From positions 5,409 to 69,408 of the forward strand of contig CBDIDQ010000025.1 of NCBI GenBank assembly GCA_965277695.1: a DNA stretch of 64,000 nucleotides, given 5' to 3'. Positions 52,809 through 61,869 of this stretch are shown here, piece by piece (within the stretch, counting starts at the first letter, position 1; the number at the start of each line of letters is the position of its first letter). The stretch comes from JABSOG01 sp965277695 (lineage in GTDB: Bacteria > Pseudomonadota > Gammaproteobacteria > Enterobacterales > Alteromonadaceae). The notes under the pieces are model-generated. The model had not been told where the DNA came from. It did no database searches and saw only the letters and a program-made list of their open reading frames with translations. The translations under genes and the position numbers were made by a program.

Positions 52809-53096
52809 ATGCGTCATTTTTTTCTTATCCTGACATTAGCACTGTCTTTTCACGCCAGCGCACAAGACCCGTTGGTTTTTGCCGCCACGCTCGACAAATT
52901 TATCGTCAATAAATCTGCCGACTTAGCCGCTGCACCGCCACCACCAGACGGCCCAGAAACACCCCCGCCAGTGGTCAACCCAGATATCCTCGACCGCCTT
53001 AATGTTGAGTTTGATATCAATGCGGAAACCACTGATTTACTCGGTGAACAAATTGACTTAAACAGTGGCAGCGTAGATGGGACTTTAGTCGCATAA
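52809..53096 (+). pseudogene. Rhs/YD-repeat protein, N-terminal piece with signal peptide
   Basis: ATG 52809 (GGGAG 8 bases before it) encodes a signal peptide, FFLILTLALSFHASAQ, then a Pro-rich linker (APPPPDGPETPPPVVNP) and TTDLLGEQIDLNSGSV. That last motif is the usual opening of secreted Rhs/YD-repeat proteins. It then runs into VDGTLVA and a stop at 53094-53096, where the family normally continues into the beta-strand core. The frames at 53116-53883 and 53729-56620 continue the same gene. It is therefore the broken N-terminus of an rhs-type toxin gene. Confidence 0.75.
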
Positions 53097-53115
53097 GGGA
53101 GCCTATATAGATGCG

Positions 53116-53883
53116 GTGAGCCGCGTTACAGGTGTGTCGTCGCAATTCATCCATGAAGGGCAATCCTGTCGGCATCCTGCCTCCACCTCATTGAGCTGTA
53201 GCGACAGCCCGGTGCGAACCTTCGGTTCGGTCTCAATTCGCCCCAGTATCCAAACCACCCTTATTCTGGCCAATAGCCAATACAGCAGTGGTTGGGGTTC
53301 TGGCAAAGCTTGTACGCAAACGGACGCCCCCCGCACTTATGACGGCTTTAAAGATTACGAATATTACAATGGCACCACGCTATCAGTACCCGGCGTCACC
53401 AGTGGTAAATTACTCGCCTCACCCCAGCTGGGGACAGGTGAGCAATACCGCTATGTCACCCAAGATAACTGGCGAGTGGAATGCATCACCGTCAACGTTG
53501 GAGGCTTTGATGTTGAAGGTTTCAAAGCCACCTCACCTGAAGGCGTGATGTACACCTTCGACCGCTATCGGCTGGTGCAAACGATACCCTTGGTTCGCGG
53601 TAAAATCACCAAAAAATTCCACGCCTTTATGCAGGTCTCCACCGTCGAAGACCGTTTCGGTAACACTGTCACCTATCATTACGATAGCGACAACCGCCTG
53701 ACCAAAATCGTCGGTAAAGACCTAGGCGATGCCACCGACCGCACCATCACCGTGGCCTACCGTACCAATACCAACGAAACCTTTTTCATTGATTCAGTCA
53801 CCGCGAATGCACGCACATGGACCTATGAAAACCTGGACAACGGTGAGCGAAACCAGTTATTACGCCGCGACTCACGCCTATAA
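53116..53883 (+). pseudogene. Rhs/YD-repeat protein, second piece in another frame
   Basis: This frame is open from 53116, but only the part from about 53200 looks like Rhs: SSGWGSGKACTQTDAPRTYDGF, then VSTVEDRFGNTVTYHYDSDNRLTKIVG, an RHS/YD core repeat, and TFFIDSVTANARTWTYENLDNGE. It ends in QLLRRDSRL at 53883. The stretch at about 53100-53230 between pieces one and two matches no Rhs motif and contains an element-like segment (TGTCG near 53132, CGACA near 53203). Loss of frame with piece three occurs near 53850. Confidence 0.7.
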
Positions 53884-56620
53884 ATCCTTACCTCACGAGG
53901 AAAAATCCTTCGGCACTTGGGTCAAACGCCACAAAACCTACGCTAACGGCAACCTGACCGAAGTTGAATTCAATACCCCGATGAACAACGGCACATCACG
54001 TTGGCAAAAATTCAGCAACTACACCCGGGGTAAAGCCCAAACCATCACCTTACCCAACCGCGATGACGCCACAAAAAACATCACCGCCACCCTCGGGGTT
54101 GATGCCAATGGCTGGACCACCGCAGTGACCAACTTCAACGGTAATAAAACCAGCTACAGCTACGACAGCATGGGTCGCGTCACCAAAGTCGACCCGACAG
54201 ACACCGCTTGGCTCGACACCACCTACACCTTTGGTCTCGTCAGCACCGAAGACTTGGGCGGCAAAGTCGTCACGGGCATGTACAAACGCAGCCAAACCCA
54301 AGGCAACCTGACCACCACAACCTATTACGACACCCTATTCCAGCCGCTATTAATCAAAGCAAGTGACGGTACGACTCACCGTTATCAACGCACCGAATTT
54401 AACGCCTATGGCAAACCGACCTTCAAAGCCTACCCGTCAGCCTCAGCCACTGAAAGCCAAGGCATCAGATACACTTTCGACGGCTTACAACGACAAACCA
54501 AAACCAGCCAAACCGCCACCAATGCCTCAGAAACCACCGCGTATTTAAGCGACAATAAAGTCGAAATCACTAACTACAAAGGCCACAAAACCACCACCAC
54601 CTATTTGGCCTATGGCGAGCCCAAAACCGAAGCGATGACCCAAATTGACTCACCCGAAAGTGTGGTGACCAGCCAAACGTACAACCCATTTGGCAACGTC
54701 ACCGCCATCAGCCAAGGCGGTATCAGCCAAAATCACTTCTACAACAGCCAGCAACAACTATGTAAAATTGTCCGCCCAGAAACAGGCACCACCGCCGTGA
54801 AGAAAAACGCCATCGGTGAGACAACATGGGTCGCCAAAGGCACCAGTGGCACTGTCGACACCTGTGATGAAGCGACAGTCCCGGCGGCTGACAAAACCCT
54901 GTACAGCTACGATAACCTCGGCGCGAGAAAGACCGTCAACTACCCAGACACCAGCCCGGATTTAACCTACACATATGACAATCAAGGCAACCTAAAAACG
55001 CTCAACGCGGTCAACACCGTCCAAACCTACACTTATAACAGTGCGGATTTACTGACCACTGAAAACCTCGCGGTTGACGGCAAAAACTTCACACTCAGCT
55101 ACGGCTACACCAGCACCGGTGCACTCGATAGCCTGACCTTTCCCGGCAGTGAAAAGCTCACCTTCGCCCCGAATGCCTTTGGTGAACCGACCACCGCAGG
55201 CACCTACGCCACCGCCGCTAAATACCACCCGGCAGGTCAGCTGAAAAGCTTCAACTATGGCAATGGCTTTGTCCACAATATGACCCTCAACAGTCGCCAA
55301 CTGCCCTCAGCCATGAGTGATATTCGCAGCGGTGTCAAAGCCATCGATCAAACCTACAGCTACGACAATCAAGGCAACATCAGCGCCCTGACAGACAAGC
55401 AAAACAGTGCATTCAGCCTCAGCAGCATGACCTACGATGGCCTCGACCGACTCACCGCCATCACCAGCCGATGGGGCACCAATATTGCCCACGTAGGTAG
55501 TATCAGCTATGACAAAACCGGTAACATCACCGCATACAATGTCGGTAAAACCAACCTAACCTATACCCACACAAACAACCGTGTGGATAAAATCAAAAAC
55601 AGTGCAAGCGCTGAGGTTTACCACTTCAGCTACGACAGCCGAGGCAATGTCACTAACAACAAGCTACGCACGTTCAGTTTCAACCGCGCCAACCAACTCG
55701 ATTGCTCGGCGCTCACCCACCAAAGCGCCTGTGCCACCGGCACCAATCGTTACATCTACGATGGTTTCAACCGCCGCGTCAAAACCACCGACGCCACGGG
55801 CATCAGCTACTCGATGTACAGCCAAGACGGCACACTACTGTTCAAACACAAAGACGGTTTTGACACCAACTATATCTATCTCGGCAAAAAACTCATCGCC
55901 CGCTCAGAAGACGCCTTTGCACCACAAACCTCAGGCAGCAGCCGCCAGCATAATTTGCCCTTTGGTGAGACGGTAGAAACGCCGAAAAACGATGTCGGTT
56001 ACACAGGTCACAAATTTGATACTGATTTAGGCTTGAGTTACATGCAACAACGGTATTATGATCCGGCGGTTGGGGTGTTTTATTCGCCTGATCCGGTTGG
56101 TTACACCGCTGAAAACCCGGTGATGTCGTTTAATCGTTATTTGTATGTGAATAATAATCCGTATAAATATACTGATCCCAATGGCAAGTTTGCATTTTTA
56201 GCTCTTTTTGTGCCAGAGCTAGCGGCACTGAGTAACGCTGCATTTTTTGTTGGTAGCGCGGGTATAGCAGGTTATGCGGGCTCTGAGGCGATTAATGTTT
56301 TTAACGAGAGTAGTAATGATCCAGTTGATGACATACTAGCTGATGCTAGCCCCACGGATAAAAAAGGTGAATTTACAAAAGAAGGAGGAGAAGAGCAGGC
56401 CGCAAAAGATTTTGACTCGGTAACTGAAGGCGATGTTGATAGCTATCCTAATGGCACTAAAGTAGGTCAAACTGCTGATGGAAGAACAGTGGATATACAT
56501 GGAAGTTCAGGAAAATCCGGGAAAGGAATTAAAGTTGATGGAGGAACAAAAACAATTAAAGTTAGAAATTCAAATGGGAATGTCAAGACAACAATAAGGT
56601 ATACCACAGGAGTACAATAA
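53729..56620 (+). pseudogene. Rhs/YD-repeat protein, C-terminal core and toxin tip
   Basis: The Rhs-like sequence begins at about 53850 (YYAATHAYKSLPHEEKSFGTW); the ORF opens earlier with junk-like residues. About 20 YD-type repeats follow (SYDSMGRVTKVD, TYDNQGNLKTL, SYDSRGNVTNN). The conserved core end is PFGETVETPKNDVGYTGHKFDTDLGLSYMQQRYYDP and DPVGYTAENPVMSFNRYLYVNNNPYKYTDPNG. After it come a hydrophobic stretch and a variable tip of about 100 residues ending in IKVRNSNGNVKTTIRY, a polymorphic-toxin C-terminus of unassigned activity. The tip is AT-rich compared with the core. An immunity gene overlaps its stop. The gene is missing a continuous N-terminus. Confidence 0.8.
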
Positions 56621-57237
56621 TGACGTTTAAAATAACACAACAGCAGACTCACATCGAAACTTTGGTGTCAAAAATTCAATCTGATTTGTTCAATGAAAAA
56701 GCACTTCCATTTCCAAAATTCCCTTTGAAAGACCAATGGTCAGCAATTGTGTGGAATGAGTGGTATACATCAATTGAGGGTTCAAATGCGCCTGATGATG
56801 GAAATAACATCATATCGCCACAACATTTTGAGTTACTAACTAGTGTAATTAGGGAAAGTAGTGGTGTAACACAGTATTGGTTAATTGATACAGAACCTTG
56901 TGTTGATAGTAATGGGCAATTTATTAAGCGTAAATTTTCCAAGCTGGATCTGACTTGGCAATCTTTTAATCAGTATCATAAATACTTTGATCTTGCACCA
57001 ATGAGGTTTTATCTGGTTGATGAATCACTCACTTGGTTCATACATGTTGATGAATCTGTTTTAATTGCCGGGGATAGGCAATTTATGAATTTATTAGTGG
57101 AAAAAATGGGCGGTTATCAACAAGTAATGAATGATTTCGATGATTATGCTGACGAAGATTCTAGCGTTGATACAAAACAGTGGATCTCAAATATCATTCA
57201 ACGGTTTGAATCGAAACATAAAAATGCAAACTCCTAA
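56620..57237 (+). CDS. Immunity protein for the first Rhs toxin tip
   Basis: A 205-residue, acidic, AT-rich, soluble protein with no membrane segment. Its ATG at 56620 overlaps the TAA of the Rhs gene (TAATG), the standard toxin-immunity arrangement. I recognise no named immunity family. Composition differs from the upstream core, as expected for an acquired tip-immunity module. The inference rests on position. Confidence 0.65.
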   Translation: MTFKITQQQTHIETLVSKIQSDLFNEKALPFPKFPLKDQWSAIVWNEWYTSIEGSNAPDDGNNIISPQHFELLTSVIRESSGVTQYWLIDTEPCVDSNGQFIKRKFSKLDLTWQSFNQYHKYFDLAPMRFYLVDESLTWFIHVDESVLIAGDRQFMNLLVEKMGGYQQVMNDFDDYADEDSSVDTKQWISNIIQRFESKHKNANS

Positions 57238-57435
57238 TTTATTAACCGTTATTGAAAAAGAGCTAGGGAATTACAATCGGTTACCTAGTTATCCTTTTAA
57301 CAAAATAATGAGGTAAGTGAAAAGATTATTGAAGCAATTCACGCTTTAGGTTGTGGTATCGAAGGTGGCAGCATAAATAGCTATTACGGTATTAATATCC
57401 TCACTAGAACTGATATTGATGAGCCTATTCACTAA
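57224..57435 (+). pseudogene. Decayed immunity-like ORF
   Basis: ATG 57224 encodes TPNLLTVIEKELGNYNRLPSYPFNKIMR and stops at 57314. The next frame, from 57301, continues with NNEVSEKIIEAIHALGCGIEGG and ends at 57433-57435. A change of one base in the CAAAATAATG stretch would join them into one protein of about 70 residues. It follows the first immunity gene with a 14-bp overlap and precedes the second Rhs fragment, as a displaced immunity gene would. The role is inferred. Confidence 0.4.
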
Positions 57436-57590
57436 TTGACAAAGGAGAACAAGCAGGTGACTTAACAGCTTATTACCGATAAATTAAATATTGGTCAGCA
57501 GACCTTTTTGACCCCTAAAAAAGGGGTCTCGTTCGTTGTTTAAATAAGACTTTCCATATCTACTCTGAACACCTTACTACCAAAGACATA

Positions 57591-59252
57591 AGTGGCAACA
57601 CCAGTTTCTATGACAATCAAGGCAACCTCAAAACGCTCAACGCGGTCAACACCGTCCAAACCTACACCTACAACAGCGCGGATTTACTGACCACTGAAAA
57701 CCTCGCCGTTGACGGCAGAAACTTCAAACTCACCTACGGTTACACCAGCACTGGCGCACTCGACAGCCTGACCTTTCCCGGCGATGAAAAGCTCACCTTC
57801 GCCCCGAATGCCTTTGGTGAACCGACCACCGCAGGCACCTACGCCACCGCCGCTAAATACCACCCGGCAGGTCAGCTGAAAAGCTTCAACTATGGCAATG
57901 GCTTTGTCCACAATATGACCCTCAACAGTCGCCAACTGCCCTCAGCCATGAGTGATATTCGCAGCGGTGTCAAAGCGATTGATCAAACTTACAACTACGA
58001 CAATCAAGGCAATATCAGCGCCCTGACAGACAAGCAAAACAGCGCGTTCAGCCTCAGCAACATGACCTACGATGGCCTCGACCGACTCACCGCCATCACT
58101 AGCCGATGGGGCACCAATATTGCCCACGTAGGTAGTATCAGCTATGACAAAACCGGTAACATCACCAAATATAATGTCGGCAAAACCAACCTAACCTATA
58201 CCCACACAAACAACCGCGTCGATAAAATCAAAAACAGCACAGGCGCTGAGGCTTACAGTTTCGCCTACGACAGCCGAGGTAATGTCACCAACAACAAGCT
58301 ACGCACGTTCAGTTTCAACCGCGCCAACCAACTCGATTGCTCGGCGCTGACCCACCAAAGCGCCTGTGCCACCGGCACCAATCGTTACATCTACGATGGT
58401 TTCAACCGCCGCGTCAAAACCACTGATGCAACGGGCATCAGCTACTCGATGTACAGCCAAGACGGCACACTACTGTTCAAACACAAAGACGGATTTGACA
58501 CCAACTACATCTACCTCGGCAAAAAGCTCATCGCCCGCTCAGAAGACGCCTTTGCGCCACAAACCTCAGGCAGCAGCCGTCAACATAATTTGCCCTTTGG
58601 TGAGACGGTAGAAACGCCGAAAAACGATGTCGGTTACACAGGTCACAAATTTGATACTGATTTAGGCTTGAGTTACATGCAACAACGGTATTATGATCCG
58701 GCGGTTGGGGTGTTTTATTCGCCTGATCCGGTTGGGTTTAGGGATGTTCATAGTTTTAATCGGTATGTTTATGCGAATAATAATCCTTATCAATATACAG
58801 ATCCTACTGGAATGTGTTCAGAAGAAAACTCAGGTTCACAAATCGCCTGTAGCCTTGAAGATGCGTTAACTGATGTGATTGAACCTATCGTCGAAGACGC
58901 TTTTGAAAGTGTGGGGGTAGAAAACGTTCCAGCAGAGCATAGAGATCCCGAAGGAACTTTAGCGTATGAAGCCCCAGAAAACCAGGTTGTAACCGAAACC
59001 CTAGCTGTAGTGGCTGGTGTAATAAAAGCCAAGACAAATGCAAAACACAGAAAGAAAACAAAAGGCGCTAATAAGAAAGATAAACAACAAGTGGATGATG
59101 CGGCCAACCAGGCTGATGTAAAAGACCGTAAAGGGTTCGGTAAATTTATCGAAAAAGAAAAGAAACTCTCAGGTAGAGGTGGCAGTGATAATTTTTCCTA
59201 TGGAGAATTAATAGATCTTGCTAAGGAATTTAAAGCTAATGGTGGTAAATAA
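57591..59252 (+). pseudogene. Orphan Rhs C-terminal cassette with a second toxin tip
   Basis: There is no start or signal. The frame begins inside the YD repeats and is homologous to 54974-56100 of the upstream gene over 57610-58736 without net insertion or deletion. After DPVGFRDVHSFNRYVYANNNPYQYTDPTG comes a different tip of about 155 residues. It has a Lys-rich linker (TKGANKKDKQQVDDAANQAD) and DRKGFGKFIEKEKKLSGRGG near its end, a likely nuclease-like toxin module of unassigned type. This is the form of a displaced tip that can replace the tip of the intact gene by recombination. ATG 57915 is internal. The immunity gene starts 2 bp after the stop. Confidence 0.75.
57610..58736 (+). repeat. 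1127-bp direct repeat of Rhs core (copy 2 of 54974-56100)
   Basis: Positions keep a constant offset of 2636 bp from start to end, so there is no net indel. Differences are scattered substitutions, more in the first third. The copy ends at the same DPVG codons at which the two toxin tips diverge. Confidence 0.85.
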
Positions 59253-59254
59253 TA

Positions 59255-59593
59255 ATGGCAAATAACCAAGTTGAAACTGATTTTTCAATTCGCTTTATAG
59301 GCATCTCTGAAGGAGCCGTAAGCAAACTAAAACAACTATTCAAAGAAGAGCATTTAAATATAAGAAAGTATTACAAAGATAAGCGATTTTATGTCGCTGT
59401 ATACGACTTAAATGAAAACTGTGACGCACAAAAAATAAATTCAGCTTTAGTGGAAATTGAAGAGGGAGAGAAGGATATTTTTGTTTCAATCGTTTCCTCT
59501 TGTGATAGTGATATCATTGATATACCTGACTTTGTTAAACAATATTTATTAGTCCCTGGTGTAGGAATGAAAATTTCTTTTACGATAATATGA
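59255..59593 (+). CDS. Immunity protein for the second Rhs toxin tip
   Basis: A 112-residue soluble protein starting 2 bp after the Rhs stop (TAATAATGG). It has a mixed alpha/beta pattern (FSIRFIGISEGAVSKLKQLFKEE, YYKDKRFYVAVYDLNENC) and no named domain that I recognise. It is AT-rich like the toxin tip. Immunity role is inferred from position. Confidence 0.6.
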   Translation: MANNQVETDFSIRFIGISEGAVSKLKQLFKEEHLNIRKYYKDKRFYVAVYDLNENCDAQKINSALVEIEEGEKDIFVSIVSSCDSDIIDIPDFVKQYLLVPGVGMKISFTII

Positions 59594-59602
59594 ACGTGAA
59601 GG

Positions 59603-59666
59603 ATTGGGGGTCAGGTATCTTGTTCAATAATCAATTGTTTTAAACGTTGTATATTGAACAAGATAC
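59603..59666. repeat. Inverted-repeat element after the second immunity gene
   Basis: TATCTTGTTCAAT (59616-59628) and its complement ATTGAACAAGATA (59653-59665) form a 13-bp perfect stem. It is flanked by GGGGTCAGG and by repeated TGACCCCAATGC units at 59682-59711. Such TGACCCC-rich palindromes often accompany IS200-like/RAYT genes. Confidence 0.55.
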
Positions 59667-59707
59667 TTAACTCCAATGCCTTGACCCCAATGCTTAACCT
59701 GACCCCA

Positions 59708-60010
59708 ATGCCTCACCTATATAACCAAGCGGGCAAACTGCTTTACCGTGAAACCAGCGACGGCGGGGTGAATTACATCTTCTTAGGCAGCAAACTTATC
59801 GCCAAAGAAGGCATGATGCCGATTAAGGCTGACAGCACCAGCAATAGTCGAATGCACTACAAGCCATTCGGTGATAGCATTGAAACCGTCAAAGATGACG
59901 TCGGTTACACGGGCCATAAATTTAATACTGATCTGGGCCTGAGCTATATGCAAGCACGCTATATGGACCCGGCGCTGGGGCGGTTTATGAGTAATGATCC
60001 GGTGGGGTAG
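59708..60010 (+). pseudogene. Third Rhs core remnant
   Basis: It starts inside the element-like sequence and encodes LYNQAGKLLYRETSDGGVNYIFLGSKL, then YKPFGDSIETVKDDVGYTGHKFNTDLGLSYMQARYMDPALG and a DPVG stop at 60008-60010. Just after the stop, MSFNRYIYVNNNPYK follows in another frame and ends. It represents the end of an Rhs core with no tip or immunity gene left. It is related to, but clearly diverged from, the two upstream copies. Confidence 0.7.
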
Positions 60011-60113
60011 ATTGCAGCAAACTTGGTAATGTCGTTTAATCGGTATATTTATGTGAATAATAATCCTTATAAGTAAGTATGTATCTATTCAGCGTAGATG
60101 GGTCGACTGCACA

Positions 60114-60277
60114 GATGTAGGAGGATAGGGCAATGAAAGAAGCAATAGCCGAGAACCCCAAATATATCGATTAATTGAACTAAAGCATCTAAAATATCAT
60201 CGCTTATTGCCCAATGGTGATGGGTTTCGCTTCTGGCTCTCGACAATTGCTCCCTGTATTGCCCTAGCACCTACATC
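60114..60277. mobile_element. 164-bp inverted-repeat (MITE-like) element
   Basis: Arms of about 45 bp at both ends match imperfectly: GATGTAGGAGGATAGGGCAA at the left corresponds to GATGTAGGTGCTAGGGCAA read from the right. The match continues through AGCAAT and CGAGA. The inner part has no gene. I could not see a clear target duplication. Confidence 0.6.
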
Positions 60278-60690
60278 CATGTCGTTGATCACATCCTACC
60301 GTAAATCGGCCTGTTTTTGAGATTACTTTGTGGAAAGTATCTTATTTATCTATTTTGTTGTCTTGGCAAAAACCATCAGCTGTTAACAGCTAACCACTGG
60401 TCAACCAAGCTTGTGTCAAAGCGAGTCAGGTCGATACAAAAGGTTACAAAATGGGGTGTCTGCAACACCCTTAAACGGGTTGCTTAAAAACTAAACATAT
60501 GGGACATGTTATGAAACACTATTTCGCTGCAAACGACTAATTAGTCTCAACGACCGCTTGTTGCGGTGCATTCATTCAGGTTATCATCAGGCAACTAAAT
60601 ATAACTCTACACTTAATTAACATTTGATTAGCTGATTAAGCACAAAGAGTTTTAACTATTTATACAGCTACCCAACTCGAAGGTTTACAA
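60278..60690. other. Intergenic region upstream of gspC
   Basis: This 413-bp gap must hold the promoter of the gsp operon. It contains a small hairpin GGGTGT-CTGCA-ACACCC near 60454-60470 without a T-run, and an AT-rich stretch at 60590-60680. No gene was recognised; the only open frame is a nine-codon one at about 60510. Confidence 0.5.
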
Positions 60691-61776
60691 TTGTCCTCTG
60701 CAACAGACCTACTCAACAAGCTTAAACAGCTGCCTCAGGCCAAACTTAGTCAGTTTGTCGTCGCGGTTTTGCTGATTTATATTGCTGCCATTTTGGCCAA
60801 TATCACCTGGACGTTAATGCCTGCGTCTACCTCAGGTGATGGTGCGGGGTTACTCTCGCCAAAGCAGCAAGCGAATCGTTCATCGGCCAAATCTGGTGGG
60901 CAATCTTTTAGTGTTAATGCGATTACTTCACTTAACCTGTTTGGTGATCATAAAGCGGTCGTCAAAGAAGTGGCACCAGTGGTTGAAGAAGTCACAGTCG
61001 CACCCGAGACCAGCCTGAACCTTAAACTATCCGCTACCATTGCTGAAGATTTGGTTGGTAAAGGTTCGGCGATTATCGAAAGTGCGGGTGAGCAAGGTAC
61101 TTATGGTAATAATGATCAAATCAACGCTACCACGGCAACGGTTCATCAAGTGTTTACCGACCGGGTTATTTTGCAAGTGGGCAATCGTAAAGAAACCTTG
61201 ATGCTTGATGGCGTCGACTATAACAACAGCGATAATAATACCCCGACCAATCGAAGAGATAATGGTGGTCGTAATGCGCGTGATAAGGCAAAAAACAGCT
61301 TCTCTTCACCTAATCCTCGAAATGATCGCAAGATTGAACCTAGTCGTAAGCGAAATGACGCAAAACGCAAGCAGGTAGATAAACGTAAAGACCGTGCTCT
61401 GGCGAGAAAGCTCGCGCAACAACGACAAAATGTATTGGATAACCCAACCAAACTGATGGATTTCATTCGTGTTTCTCCGGTGCGAAAAAATGGCACCTTG
61501 AGCGGCTATCGACTGAATCCGTCATCTGATCCGGCGTTGTTTAAACAAGCCGGTCTACGGCCAAACGATTTGGCAATAGAAATCAACGGCTATGCGCTCA
61601 ATGACATGCAGCAGGCAATGACCGCGTTGCAGGAATTGCGTCAGGTGAGCGAAGCTAACATTGTGGTAGAGCGTGATGGTGCACGAACCGAGATTTTATT
61701 TAGTCTTGGTGATCGCAGCGATAAAAGTCGCCGTAACGATCCGGACCCACGCGCCAATGGCGGCAAACTCAATTAA
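60691..61776 (+). CDS. gspC: Type II secretion system protein C
   Basis: A 361-residue inner-membrane protein. Short cytoplasmic start, one helix near residues 18-40 (FVVAVLLIYIAAILANITW), then an HR domain (about 75-175, LNLFGDHKAVVKE), a long basic linker (NNTPTNRRDNGGRNARDKAK) and a PDZ-like domain (about 255-345, GLRPNDLAIEINGYALNDMQQA). GspC links the inner-membrane platform to the secretin. The start is a TTG at 60691 with GAAGG upstream. The basic linker of about 70 residues is unusually long for GspC. Confidence 0.9.
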   Translation: MSSATDLLNKLKQLPQAKLSQFVVAVLLIYIAAILANITWTLMPASTSGDGAGLLSPKQQANRSSAKSGGQSFSVNAITSLNLFGDHKAVVKEVAPVVEEVTVAPETSLNLKLSATIAEDLVGKGSAIIESAGEQGTYGNNDQINATTATVHQVFTDRVILQVGNRKETLMLDGVDYNNSDNNTPTNRRDNGGRNARDKAKNSFSSPNPRNDRKIEPSRKRNDAKRKQVDKRKDRALARKLAQQRQNVLDNPTKLMDFIRVSPVRKNGTLSGYRLNPSSDPALFKQAGLRPNDLAIEINGYALNDMQQAMTALQELRQVSEANIVVERDGARTEILFSLGDRSDKSRRNDPDPRANGGKLN

Positions 61777-61869
61777 TTTAAGCGCTGGTTTTAAGCTCTG
61801 GGTTTAAGCTCTGATTTAAGCCCTGACTTTAATCGCTCACGAATAGTACTAACTGTGGTAAAACTAAAC

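Noticed and set aside
53103..53336. A minus-strand 77-codon frame in the break of the rhs gene
   Set aside because: It is opposite rhs-derived sequence, with no ribosome binding site and no recognisable motif.
57915..59252. A complete Rhs-like gene starting at ATG 57915
   Set aside because: The ATG is in the middle of a repeat copy and the homologous frame is open further upstream. It is a cassette without a true start.
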